Assembly: GCA_964565805.1 (NCBI GenBank)
Contig: CAZMGH010000007.1
Location: 15,353 to 79,352, forward strand
Direction of reading: 5' to 3'
DNA length: 64,000 nt
Origin: Catenibacillus sp964565805
GTDB lineage: Bacteria > Bacillota > Clostridia > Lachnospirales > Lachnospiraceae
Within the stretch, counting starts at the first letter, position 1. Every line of letters starts with the position of its first letter. This document shows positions 42,761-51,109 of this stretch, one piece after another. The position numbers and the translations under genes were made by a program. The notes below the pieces were generated by a model. It ran no database searches, had not been told where the DNA came from, and saw nothing but the letters and a program-made list of their open reading frames with translations.

Positions 42761-43711
42761 TTGAAGGATATTGTATTAACGGATAAAAAACCGAAAAGAA
42801 AAAAAATTAAAAATCTGAAAATGAAGCTGGCCCTGTTTTCCATGATGATCCCAGGAGCAGTCTACCTGATCATTAACAACTATATTCCTATGCTGGGTCT
42901 TCAGATCGCGTTTAAACGTTTTAATTACAGCGATGGGGTGTGGGGAAGTCCCTGGACAGGCCTTTCAAATTTTACCTATTTGTTTAAAACAAAAGATGCC
43001 CTGATCATGACGCGAAACACGATTTTGTATAATCTGGTGTTTATCATCCTTGGAACAACTTTTGCGGTAGTTATAGCTATTATACTTAACGAGATACGAA
43101 GCTCTAAGATGAAGAAATTATATCAGATCCTGTTTCTCATCCCGTACCTGATTTCCATGGTTGTTGTCAGTTATATTGTTTTTGCTTTTTTAAGCTATGA
43201 TAATGGATTTATTAACAACAGCATACTTGAAGCTATGGGAGGCAGCGGGATCAACTGGTATACAGAGCCAAAATATTGGCCCTTTATTTTAACAATTGTG
43301 TATCTTTGGAAAAATTTCGGTTACCAGAGTATTATTTATTTTGCTACAGTTATTGGAATCGATTCGTCCCTGTATGAAGCTGCCGTAATCGATGGAGCCA
43401 ACAGCTGGCAGCGGATCTGGCATGTGACGCTCCCAGGTTTAAAGACCACCATTATTACACTGACACTTTTAAGTGTGGGACGTATATTTTATTCGGATTT
43501 CGCCCTGTTTTATCAGGTACCCCAGGACTCAGGAGTCTTGTCTTCGGTTACACAGACGATCGATGTGTATGTATACAAGGGTCTGACTCAGCTTAATGAT
43601 GTCGGCCGCTCATCGGCTGCCGGTTTTTATCAGTCCATTGTAGGCTTTGTCATGGTACTGTTGGCGAATCTTATTGTCCGCAAAGTAGATTCAGATAGCG
43701 CGTTGTTTTAA
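42761..43711 (+). CDS. Sugar ABC transporter permease, LplB type
   Basis: 316 residues with six membrane helices and the permease EAA loop EAAVIDGANSWQRIWHVTLP near residue 205. A basic stretch KPKRKKIKNLK precedes the first helix. The TTG at 42761 is 8 bases from AGGAG at 42748-42752; the ATG at 42716 lies within the hairpin, so it is rejected. It forms a heterodimer with the next gene product. No ATPase gene is nearby; such systems usually share an MsmX-type ATPase. Confidence 0.88.
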   Translation: MKDIVLTDKKPKRKKIKNLKMKLALFSMMIPGAVYLIINNYIPMLGLQIAFKRFNYSDGVWGSPWTGLSNFTYLFKTKDALIMTRNTILYNLVFIILGTTFAVVIAIILNEIRSSKMKKLYQILFLIPYLISMVVVSYIVFAFLSYDNGFINNSILEAMGGSGINWYTEPKYWPFILTIVYLWKNFGYQSIIYFATVIGIDSSLYEAAVIDGANSWQRIWHVTLPGLKTTIITLTLLSVGRIFYSDFALFYQVPQDSGVLSSVTQTIDVYVYKGLTQLNDVGRSSAAGFYQSIVGFVMVLLANLIVRKVDSDSALF

Positions 43712-43729
43712 AGAAAGGAGGCAAAAGGT

Positions 43730-44626
43730 ATGGAATCTGTTGTTTCCCACAATAAAATCGGACAGTTTTTTATGCATTTAATATGTATACTTTTATGTAT
43801 TGCCTGTGTAGCGCCTTTTGTTCTGCTTATTGTATCTTCTCTGACAGAGGAGGCTACATTAATGAGGAACGGATATAACTTCTGGCCGGAAGTGTGGAGT
43901 CTGGAAACTTACCTGTATATTTTAAGAAAGGGTTCAACTATTTTGAGAGCTTACGGGATCACGGTGTTTGTGACCGTTGTTGGAACTACGGTCAGTATTT
44001 TGATCACGTTGATGTTTGCATACCCTTTGTCCAGAAAGGAACTTCCTTTCCGGTATCAGCTGTCATTTTTTGTGTTTTTTACAATGCTTTTTAATGGCGG
44101 TCTGATTCCTACATATATGATGTATACCAATACTTTTCATATTAAAAATACGATTTTTGCGCTGATCATTCCGTCATTGCTTATGAATGCTTTTTATGTA
44201 ATGATGATGCGATCCTACTTTACGTCCAATATTCCGGATGAATTGGTGGAAGCCGCAAGGATTGACGGCGCGGGAGAATATAAAATTTTATTCCGGATCG
44301 TAATCCCGCTATCTATTCCTATGGTGGCAACGCTGACCTTAATGGTCGGTCTGGGCTACTGGAATGACTGGCTGAACGGTCTGTATTATTTAACAGATAC
44401 AAGCTTGTTTAGTATACAAAATGTTTTGAATAAAATGATCACTGATGTACAATTCCTGGCAACCAACGCAAGTTCACTGGCCTCATCTGTGGATACGTCA
44501 AGTTTGCCAAGCGTTGGGATCCGTATGGCCATTGCCGTTATCGGCGTCCTGCCGATTCTGGTAATATATCCGTTCTTCCAGAGATATTTTGTAAAAGGTA
44601 TTGTTGTGGGCGGCGTGAAAGGATAA
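43730..44626 (+). CDS. Sugar ABC transporter permease, YtcP type
   Basis: 298 residues, six membrane helices, EAA loop EAARIDGAGEYKILFRIVIP near residue 180. AAAGGAGG stands before the ATG. It is the second half of the channel formed with the preceding gene. Confidence 0.9.
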   Translation: MESVVSHNKIGQFFMHLICILLCIACVAPFVLLIVSSLTEEATLMRNGYNFWPEVWSLETYLYILRKGSTILRAYGITVFVTVVGTTVSILITLMFAYPLSRKELPFRYQLSFFVFFTMLFNGGLIPTYMMYTNTFHIKNTIFALIIPSLLMNAFYVMMMRSYFTSNIPDELVEAARIDGAGEYKILFRIVIPLSIPMVATLTLMVGLGYWNDWLNGLYYLTDTSLFSIQNVLNKMITDVQFLATNASSLASSVDTSSLPSVGIRMAIAVIGVLPILVIYPFFQRYFVKGIVVGGVKG

Positions 44627-44661
44627 TGTTTGTTTTAACCGCATTGGAGGAGGAATTTTAA

Positions 44662-45564
44662 GTGGCAAAAGAGGATAATAGGAAACCGGATTATACAGAT
44701 CTGGATTGGAGCGCCCTGATCGCTGACCGCACTGAAAAATGGACGATAATGCTTAAAACTGTGGAAGAGAGAGGGTGGAAGTCTTTTCCGCTCCGTGAGG
44801 ACAAAGGGTTTACGTCAAAGTTGATCTTACTTCCTGTACACGAAAGGTCAAAACAAGGACTTCTTATTGTTTGTGCCGGAGGCGGATTTATGTTTAAGTC
44901 TCCGAATGAGGCGCTTCCTGTTGCCGAGTTTTTCCATGATCAGGGAATCAATGCTGCTATTTTAGATTATCATGTAGATCCCCAAAGTCCTATGGGGAAA
45001 AATGAAGATATTAGACTTTCCGCTGGTGAGGATGGCCTGGCAGCTGTTCGGTTTGCCCGAGCTCACAGCCATGAACTGGGAATTTTACCGGATAAGATAG
45101 CAATTGGCGGTTTTTCTGCCGGAGGCATGATTTCTGCTATGGCGGCCACTATGTTTGATCAGGAGGATAAAAATACAGTGGGACCGTTGCGGGGAACTTC
45201 CTCCAGGCCGGATGCGGCATTGATTCTATACGGAGCTATGTCTCAAACGGGTATAGGAAGCAGTGTAGGGCAGTATGATCCAAAACTTCAGGCGCAAAAG
45301 TGCAGGATCGATCCTATAAGAAATATAAAGTCTGACTGTCCGCCCATGTTTGTTTTTCAGACGCATAAAGACGATCCCCGCCACGCGCTGCTGTTTTGCT
45401 ATGAGCTGGCGTGCTATGGAGTCCCTTATGAGATCCATACCTTCGAGGACGGCCCTCACGGAGGCGGTCTTTATGACGGAAAAACGGAGGATTTTCCTTT
45501 ATTTGAACATACGGCCCGGTGGGCGCCTTTGGCAGTTTCCTGGCTGAAGCAAAAAGGTTTTTAA
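44662..45564 (+). CDS. Alpha/beta-hydrolase, esterase of the BD-FAE/acetylxylan-esterase-like group
   Basis: 300 residues, no signal peptide, so it acts in the cytoplasm on imported material. The nucleophile elbow is GFSAGG (Ser152); the oxyanion region is CAGGGFMF near residue 72; Asp237 or Asp238 in THKDDPRHA and His266 in EDGPHGGG complete the triad. It probably removes acetyl or feruloyl groups from imported oligosaccharides (inference from family and operon). It starts at GTG with GGAGGAGG upstream and closes the operon. Confidence 0.85.
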   Translation: MAKEDNRKPDYTDLDWSALIADRTEKWTIMLKTVEERGWKSFPLREDKGFTSKLILLPVHERSKQGLLIVCAGGGFMFKSPNEALPVAEFFHDQGINAAILDYHVDPQSPMGKNEDIRLSAGEDGLAAVRFARAHSHELGILPDKIAIGGFSAGGMISAMAATMFDQEDKNTVGPLRGTSSRPDAALILYGAMSQTGIGSSVGQYDPKLQAQKCRIDPIRNIKSDCPPMFVFQTHKDDPRHALLFCYELACYGVPYEIHTFEDGPHGGGLYDGKTEDFPLFEHTARWAPLAVSWLKQKGF

Positions 45565-45574
45565 AAGATTCTAT

Positions 45575-45625
45575 GGGCTGTGAAATAACGGAAATTCAAA
45601 TTTCCGGTTTTTACAGCCTGTCTTA
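45575..45625 (+). terminator. Terminator after the esterase gene
   Basis: GGCTGT / ACAGCC as the outer stem and CGGAAATT / AATTTCCG as the inner stem, followed by TGTCTTATT. Confidence 0.7.
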
Positions 45626-45710
45626 TTGGTTATTATTTTTCTTGTTCACCTCTACTTATTCTTGAAATCCCCAACAAAATGGTATACAATAATACAATGA
45701 TACTAAAAAG

Positions 45711-45784
45711 ATGGCCTAAGAAGGAGGAAATCCCCTGAGGGGATACCCTTATGGCCTTAAAAGGATGGCCTAAGAAGGAGGAAA
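45711..45784 (+). repeat. Duplicated ribosome-binding segment upstream of icd
   Basis: ATGGCCTAAGAAGGAGGAAA occurs at 45711-45730 and again at 45765-45784, 54 bases apart. Between them are a hairpin, ATCCCC-TGA-GGGGAT (45730-45744), and a CTTA-T-GGCC segment that can pair with GGCCTAAG just before the second AAGGAGG. The upstream copy has a ribosome site but no start codon at a useful distance. It may be a relic of tandem duplication or a translational control. Confidence 0.7.
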
Positions 45785-45789
45785 AAATC

Positions 45790-46995
45790 ATGGAGAAGAT
45801 CAAGATGACCACACCGTTGGTGGAGATGGACGGAGATGAAATGACACGTATTTTATGGCAGTATATTAAAGATGAGCTTTTGCTGCCATATATTGATCTG
45901 AATACAGAATATTATGATCTTGGTCTGGAAAAGAGAAATGAAACGGATGACCAGGTAACTGTAGATTCTGCTTTGGCGACAAAGAAGTATGGGGTTGCTG
46001 TAAAGTGCGCGACCATCACTCCCAATGCTGCCAGAGTTAAGGAATATAATCTGAAGGAAATGTGGAAGAGCCCTAACGGTACAATCCGTGCCATCCTGGA
46101 CGGTACAGTGTTCCGTGCGCCTATTGTTGTTAAAGGTATTGAGCCTTGTGTGAAAAACTGGAAAAAGCCCATTACCATTGCAAGACATGCTTATGGTGAC
46201 GTGTATAAAGGATCTGAAATGAAGATCCCGGCGCCGGGAAAGGTAGAGCTGGTCTATACGGATGAAAATGGCAATGAGACAAGGGAGCTTGTCCATAACT
46301 TTGCCAGCCCGGGCATTGTCCAGGGGATGCATAATGTTAATAAATCTATTGAAAGCTTTGCAAGAAGCTGCTTTAATTATGCTTTGGATACAAAACAGGA
46401 TCTGTGGTTTGCCACAAAGGATACGATTTCTAAAAAATATGACCATACGTTTAAGGATATTTTTCAGGAAATTTACGATACTGAGTATGCAAAGAAATTT
46501 GAAGTGGCTGGCATTGAGTATTTCTATACTTTGATCGATGATGCTGTTGCCCGCGTGATGAAGTCTGAAGGGGGCTACATCTGGGCGTGTAAAAACTATG
46601 ACGGAGACGTTATGAGCGATATGATCTCCTCTGCTTTTGGTTCTCTTGCCATGATGACCAGCGTTTTAGTATCTCCGGACGGCTATTATGAATATGAAGC
46701 TGCCCACGGCACAGTTCAGCGCCATTATTACAAGCATCTTGCCGGCGAAGAAACATCTACAAACTCTGTGGCGACGATCTTTGCATGGACGGGAGCACTG
46801 CGCAAGAGGGGCGAATTGGATGGAAATAAGGATCTGATGGCTTTTGCCGACAAGCTGGAAAAGGCCACTCTGGATACGATTGAGTCCGGAAAGATGACAA
46901 AAGATCTGGCGCTGATCACTGCGCTTAAGGATGTGACAGTTCTTAACAGTCTTGATTTTATCCGGGCAATCCGTCAGACTATGGAAGCTATGTAA
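45790..46995 (+). CDS. icd: Isocitrate dehydrogenase (NADP+), eukaryote-like type
   Basis: Oxidises isocitrate to 2-oxoglutarate, feeding glutamate synthesis. 401 residues beginning MEKIKMTTPLVEMDGDEMTRILW, with the substrate region KSPNGTIRAILDGTVFR (catalytic Ser/Asn/Arg) near residue 93 and the metal/NADP part YDGDVMSDM and AAHGTVQRHYY. This is the type II/eukaryote-like class, not the E. coli class. AAGGAGG lies 8 bases before the ATG at 45790; the open frame to 45751 is part of the duplicated leader. Confidence 0.96.
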   Translation: MEKIKMTTPLVEMDGDEMTRILWQYIKDELLLPYIDLNTEYYDLGLEKRNETDDQVTVDSALATKKYGVAVKCATITPNAARVKEYNLKEMWKSPNGTIRAILDGTVFRAPIVVKGIEPCVKNWKKPITIARHAYGDVYKGSEMKIPAPGKVELVYTDENGNETRELVHNFASPGIVQGMHNVNKSIESFARSCFNYALDTKQDLWFATKDTISKKYDHTFKDIFQEIYDTEYAKKFEVAGIEYFYTLIDDAVARVMKSEGGYIWACKNYDGDVMSDMISSAFGSLAMMTSVLVSPDGYYEYEAAHGTVQRHYYKHLAGEETSTNSVATIFAWTGALRKRGELDGNKDLMAFADKLEKATLDTIESGKMTKDLALITALKDVTVLNSLDFIRAIRQTMEAM

Positions 46996-47051
46996 ATGTT
47001 CTGGACTGTGCATCCTTCCGTAAGTATTAATGAATGGAGAATGGTTAAGAC

Positions 47052-47732
47052 ATGACAAATCTGGACATTATGGGAGAGACTGGCGATGGGCTTTCCCTTC
47101 GCGGAAAGGTTTATAAACAGCTGAGGACGGATATTTTGTCCGGAAAGTATAAGGATCACGAAGAGCTGCGGGAAAATACCATTGCAAAAGAATATGGCGT
47201 CAGCCGCACTCCGGTGCGAGAGGCGATACGTCAGCTGGAGCTGGAGGAACTGGTCCATACAATTCCAAATAAAGGCGCTTATGTAAGCAGTATTAAGCGC
47301 AAGGATGTGGAAGACATATATGCAATCCGAGCCCTTTTGGAAGGTTTGTGCGCCCGCTGGGCTGCCCGGCACATTACAAAGGAGCAGCTGGAGGAAGCTC
47401 AGGAAATCCTGTTTATGACCAGATACCATTTAGAACATGAGCATTTTGATCAGTTATACCAGTATGATGGAAAATTTCATGAAGTTTTATACCGGGCTTG
47501 TGACAGTCCTATTTTAAATCATGTGCTCCGGGACTTTCATGAGTATATACAAAACGTGCGCCGGCGGGCCTTAAAGGGGCAGCGGCGGGCCGTTTTATGC
47601 CAGGAGGAGCATGAGGCGATCCTGGAAGCGATCAAAAAACGGGAACCGGATCTGGCAGCCCGGCTGGCCAGCCAGCATATTGAAAACGCGGCAGCCAACA
47701 TTATCCGGGAAGACCTGAATGATGAAGATTGA
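47052..47732 (+). CDS. GntR-family (FadR/FCD) transcriptional regulator
   Basis: 226 residues: winged helix about 15-80 (LRTDILSGKYKDHEELRENTIAKE, then VSRTPVREAIRQLELEELV), followed by an all-helical FCD ligand-binding domain (about 90-215) with metal-type histidines. Such proteins repress genes of organic acid or sugar-acid metabolism. A weak GGAGAA lies upstream of the ATG. It follows icd by 56 bases and may control it; the effector is unknown. It lies just upstream of bioY but that gene has its own regulated promoter. Confidence 0.87.
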   Translation: MTNLDIMGETGDGLSLRGKVYKQLRTDILSGKYKDHEELRENTIAKEYGVSRTPVREAIRQLELEELVHTIPNKGAYVSSIKRKDVEDIYAIRALLEGLCARWAARHITKEQLEEAQEILFMTRYHLEHEHFDQLYQYDGKFHEVLYRACDSPILNHVLRDFHEYIQNVRRRALKGQRRAVLCQEEHEAILEAIKKREPDLAARLASQHIENAAANIIREDLNDED

Positions 47733-47741
47733 GAAAAAATT

Positions 47742-47768
47742 AGATAGGAAAAGTCGTTTTTTCTATCT
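47742..47768 (+). terminator. Terminator after the GntR gene
   Basis: AGATAGGAAAA pairs with TTTTTTCTATCT around GTCG, followed by GATTTTGTAG. Confidence 0.7.
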
Positions 47769-47783
47769 GATTTTGTAGACTGA

Positions 47784-47815
47784 TTGTAAACTTATATGTT
47801 AAAAATAGTTGACAA
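47784..47815 (+). promoter_or_regulatory. BirA-type biotin operator
   Basis: TTGTAAAC at 47784-47791, 16 bases, then GTTGACAA at 47808-47815. The half-sites are inverted (TTGT-A/C-AAC) and match the known BirA consensus form TTGTnAAC-N14-16-GTTnACAA. The right half covers the -35 box of the bioY promoter, so binding of biotinyl-AMP-BirA should block RNA polymerase. Confidence 0.82.
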
Positions 47816-47837
47816 TTGCCAACTGCTTTTGTATAAT
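47809..47837 (+). promoter_or_regulatory. bioY promoter
   Basis: TTGACA at 47809-47814 and TATAAT at 47832-47837, exactly consensus, spacing 17. Confidence 0.88.
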
Positions 47838-47879
47838 GATGAAGACTTTTCCTATAAAAACAGGGGAGGATTTTTATTT

Positions 47880-48416
47880 ATGGAACAATCAAAAAAATTA
47901 TCCGCAGCTGTGATTGTGTTTTGCGCCGTTTTTGCGGCGCTGACGGCAGTCTGCTCCCAGATCCAGATCCCTCTGCCTATGGTGCCTGTTAATCTGGCTT
48001 TGTTTGCTGTTCATTTGTGCGGAGCAGTGCTTGGGCCGATTTACGGATCCTTAAGTATTATTGTGTATGTCCTTCTTGGACTGTGCGGTCTGCCGGTGTT
48101 TGCCGGATTTTCAGGCGGCGCGGGCATTTTATTTGGTAGCACCGGCGGCTACATTTTAGGGTATATTCTGGATGCTCTGATCGTAGGAGCCATCACCTGT
48201 AAGTGGGGGGCATCCTTTAAAAAATGTATCGGCGCAATGACCGTTGGACTTGCAGTTTGCTATCTGTTTGGAACTTTATGGTTTATGTGGATCACAGGCA
48301 ATGGCTTGTGGGCCTCTCTATTAACCTGTGTTTTCCCTTTCCTTATTGGAGACGGAATTAAGATTTTTCTTGCCGCCAGTTTGACCGGTCGAATCCGGAA
48401 AAGTCTCAGCTTCTAA
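47880..48416 (+). CDS. bioY: Biotin transporter S component BioY
   Basis: Substrate-binding membrane component of the ECF biotin importer. 178 residues, six membrane helices, with PLPMVPVNLALFAVHLCGAVLG and the GLPVFAGFSGGAGILFGSTGGYILGY signature (Gly-rich biotin site) read in parts. GGGGAGG at 47863-47869 fits the ATG at 47880. The ECF ATPases and T component are not nearby, as usual for a shared energising module. A BirA operator controls it, linking biotin uptake to the biotin-dependent decarboxylase encoded at the start of the window. Confidence 0.95.
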   Translation: MEQSKKLSAAVIVFCAVFAALTAVCSQIQIPLPMVPVNLALFAVHLCGAVLGPIYGSLSIIVYVLLGLCGLPVFAGFSGGAGILFGSTGGYILGYILDALIVGAITCKWGASFKKCIGAMTVGLAVCYLFGTLWFMWITGNGLWASLLTCVFPFLIGDGIKIFLAASLTGRIRKSLSF

Positions 48417-48428
48417 ACAGCTTTTTGG

Positions 48429-48456
48429 GTCCGCATAGTTTATATGCGGACTTGTT
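48429..48456 (+). terminator. Terminator after bioY
   Basis: GTCCGCATA / TATGCGGAC, nine perfect pairs around a 5-base loop, followed by TTGTTT. Confidence 0.82.
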
Positions 48457-48485
48457 TGATTTATAAAGAAAATTATCATGATTTA

Positions 48486-48514
48486 TTGAAATTAGGACTA
48501 TCCCAGCGTATAAT
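48486..48514 (+). promoter_or_regulatory. nagA promoter
   Basis: TTGAAA at 48486-48491 and TATAAT at 48509-48514 with 17-base spacing. Confidence 0.8.
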
Positions 48515-48552
48515 CAAGTTACAAAACATAGCATCATTGGAGGTTTAAAGCT

Positions 48553-49695
48553 ATGAGAACATGGATCAAGGGAGGCCTGGTTTATATTTCCGGCAAAATG
48601 AAAGAAACCGGTTTGCTTTTGGAAAATGGGCGGATCAAAGGTTTTTATCCAGACTGGGAACCTGATCAGGGAGATGCGGTTTATGACGTGAAGGGGGCCT
48701 ATGTGGTTCCCGGCTTTGTGGATATACATACGCACGGCGGAGCTGGCGTTGATGTTAACGGAGCCTCCCGAGAAGATTTTCAAAAGGTTGGACATTTTTT
48801 TGCATCTCAGGGAACGACATCCTGGCTGTGTTCCATTCTTACAGATACCAGTGAGCAGACACTTTACACGATCCGGGAGGCGGTGGCTCATCAAAAAGCT
48901 CATAAAAATTGCGCGGACCTGGCAGGAATCCATTTAGAGGGGCCATTTTTGGCACGGGAATATAAAGGCGCTATGCCGGAGTACTTGCTGCGCGCAGCGG
49001 ATATAAATCTTGTTGCAACGTATCAGAAGGCGGCAGAAGGGAAGATCCGGTATATGACTGTATCACCGGAGGTTTCTGGAGTGGCTGAGGCGATTCCGGC
49101 GATAAGGGAAATGGGGATTGCTGTGGCTATCGGTCATTCCGGCGCGGATTATGAAACCGCATGGCAATGTATTAATAACGGCGCCGTTTCGGGAACGCAT
49201 GTGATGAATGCCATGAAGCGGATTCATCAGCATGACCCGGCTATTATGGGCGCTGTATTGGAATCAGATCTATATTGTGAAGCGATCTGTGATGGACGAC
49301 ATCTTCATCCCGGTACAGTCCGATTTCTGGTAAAAATAAAGGGAGTGGACCGAATGGTAGGAATTACGGATTCTATTATGGCCGCAGGTCTTCCGGATGG
49401 CAATTATAAGCTTGGGGTTAATGATGTGATTGTTGTTGACGGCGACGCCCGTTTAAAAGATGGAACAAGAGCGGGAAGTACGCTGACCGCCGGGCAGGCA
49501 TTGAAAAACGTTATGAAATTTACCGGGAAAACTTTGGAGCAGGTACTTCCTATGTTTACAATAAATCCCGCAAGAGTTATTGGACTGGATCGCCGAATCG
49601 GAAGTCTGGAGCCTGGCAAAGATGGGGATGTGATTATTTTGGACGAAAATTATAATGTAAAAGATACCTTTGTCAAAGGGAATAGGATTGATTAG
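48553..49695 (+). CDS. nagA: N-acetylglucosamine-6-phosphate deacetylase
   Basis: Removes acetate from GlcNAc-6-phosphate in amino-sugar catabolism and cell-wall recycling. 380 residues of the amidohydrolase fold: DIHTHGGAGVDVN near residue 58, IHLEGPF with the metal-binding Glu, AIGHSGA and GTHVMNAM with metal-binding His, and the catalytic Asp in GITDSIMAAG. GGAGG stands 10 bases before the ATG. nagB is not adjacent. The following glycosyltransferase gene starts 13 bases after the stop and is probably co-transcribed. Confidence 0.95.
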   Translation: MRTWIKGGLVYISGKMKETGLLLENGRIKGFYPDWEPDQGDAVYDVKGAYVVPGFVDIHTHGGAGVDVNGASREDFQKVGHFFASQGTTSWLCSILTDTSEQTLYTIREAVAHQKAHKNCADLAGIHLEGPFLAREYKGAMPEYLLRAADINLVATYQKAAEGKIRYMTVSPEVSGVAEAIPAIREMGIAVAIGHSGADYETAWQCINNGAVSGTHVMNAMKRIHQHDPAIMGAVLESDLYCEAICDGRHLHPGTVRFLVKIKGVDRMVGITDSIMAAGLPDGNYKLGVNDVIVVDGDARLKDGTRAGSTLTAGQALKNVMKFTGKTLEQVLPMFTINPARVIGLDRRIGSLEPGKDGDVIILDENYNVKDTFVKGNRID

Positions 49696-49708
49696 GAAGT
49701 GTTTATCT

Positions 49709-51028
49709 ATGGATCCTGTAGTAAGTATTATTGTGCCTGTGTATAATGCCAGGGAATCGCTGAAACGCTGTGTGGAAAGTATTTTAAATCAGGAATACAA
49801 AGAATTTGAACTGATCCTTGTGGATGATGGAAGTATTGATGGTTCAGGAAGGATTTGTGATGACTATTTAGATAAGGATAGCCGGGTACGGGTGATCCAT
49901 AAAGAAAATTCCGGTGTGTCGGATTCAAGAAACCAGGGCATCGGTTTGGCCAGGGGAGAGTTTATCCAGTTTGCGGATAGTGATGACTGGATCACCCCTG
50001 ATGCTACCCGTCTTATGGTGCGGGCAGCCAGGGAGTCGGATTGCGGCATGGTGATTTGTGATTTTTACCGGGTGGCCGGAGAGCGGGTTTCCAGAAAAGG
50101 GGATATTGAAAATGGCGGCGCCATGAATGTGGAAAAGTTTGCTGCCTATATGTTGGAAAAACCGGCGGATTTTTATTATGGTGTTTTGTGGAACAAGCTT
50201 TACCGGCGGGATATAATGGAAAAGTACGGCCTGCGTATGGATCCGGCCATCAGCTGGTGTGAGGATTTTATGTTTAACCTGGAATATATCCGTCATGTTC
50301 AGACGATTTATGTGCTGTGTACACCGGTTTATTATTATGTGCGTACTAAAGGCTCTCTGGTCAGCCAAAGCTTTAGTCTGCCCAGGTCCATTCGCACGAA
50401 GCGCATGGTTTTTGAGTATTATAATAATTTTTACAAACACATATTGGATGAAACAGACTATGAAAAAAACCGTCTTCAGGTATACCGCTTTTTGTTGGAT
50501 GCTGCAGGGGACGGAATTGTGCCGCCTTCCATTTTTCCTGGTTCAAAGAAACTGGGAGAGGAGAGAGTCCGGATCTGTCCCCCTGCCTTAAGGGGTACAG
50601 GAAATTTAAAACATCTTTACCGGAGCAGGAAGCTTCTGGAGTATTATCTTCGGCCGGCGGCTTTGAGAAATAACCTGACTTTTGAAGACGCCTGGGTCAT
50701 GCTCTGTATTGTTGACCTGCCTATGCCCTGCAGAAAAAAGGATCTGGAAGATGTGAGCGGAATGACGGGAAAAAAGCTGTCTGCCTGCCTTAGCCGCCTG
50801 GCCTCCAAGGGATTGTTAAAAGCAGAAGAAAAAAAGGCGGAAGATTCTAAGGGAAAGCTTTTTTATATTGAATTAATGAAAAAGGCGGAATATGTTATGG
50901 ATGATTTTATTGTGGCAGATAAAGACTGCGAACAGGCTTTTTTTGACGGCTTTACCCCTCAGGAGCGGGAGATGTTTGAGGCGCTGGCGGCAAAGGGAAA
51001 GGCAAATATTTTTAAACTTTTACAGTAA
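49709..51028 (+). CDS. Family 2 glycosyltransferase fused to a C-terminal MarR-like winged helix
   Basis: 439 residues in one uninterrupted frame. Residues 1-230 are a GT-A fold: VSIIVPVYNARESLKRCVES, LVDDGSIDGSG, the metal-binding ADSDDW near residue 88, and WCEDFMFNLEY (ED motif). Residues 325-439 read like a MarR regulator: FEDAWVMLCIVDLPMPCRKKD, then a recognition helix region GKKLSACLSRLASKGLLKAE, a wing, KLFYIELMKKAEYVM, and a long C-terminal dimer helix ending in FTPQEREMFEALAAKG. No membrane helix is present. The sugar donor and the DNA or protein target of the second part are unknown. It follows nagA closely, suggesting amino-sugar metabolism. Confidence 0.8.
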   Translation: MDPVVSIIVPVYNARESLKRCVESILNQEYKEFELILVDDGSIDGSGRICDDYLDKDSRVRVIHKENSGVSDSRNQGIGLARGEFIQFADSDDWITPDATRLMVRAARESDCGMVICDFYRVAGERVSRKGDIENGGAMNVEKFAAYMLEKPADFYYGVLWNKLYRRDIMEKYGLRMDPAISWCEDFMFNLEYIRHVQTIYVLCTPVYYYVRTKGSLVSQSFSLPRSIRTKRMVFEYYNNFYKHILDETDYEKNRLQVYRFLLDAAGDGIVPPSIFPGSKKLGEERVRICPPALRGTGNLKHLYRSRKLLEYYLRPAALRNNLTFEDAWVMLCIVDLPMPCRKKDLEDVSGMTGKKLSACLSRLASKGLLKAEEKKAEDSKGKLFYIELMKKAEYVMDDFIVADKDCEQAFFDGFTPQEREMFEALAAKGKANIFKLLQ

Positions 51029-51066
51029 GTCCCAGCTGCGGCGCTGCCTGTAAATGGTGTTGAATA

Positions 51067-51103
51067 AAAAGACCGGCGGAGACATGATTTTACGCCGGTC
51101 TTT
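51067..51103. terminator. Bidirectional terminator between the glycosyltransferase and parC
   Basis: AAAAGACCGGCG at 51067-51078 pairs with CGCCGGTCTTT at 51093-51103, with T runs on both sides. Confidence 0.88.
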
Positions 51104-51109
51104 CATTTC

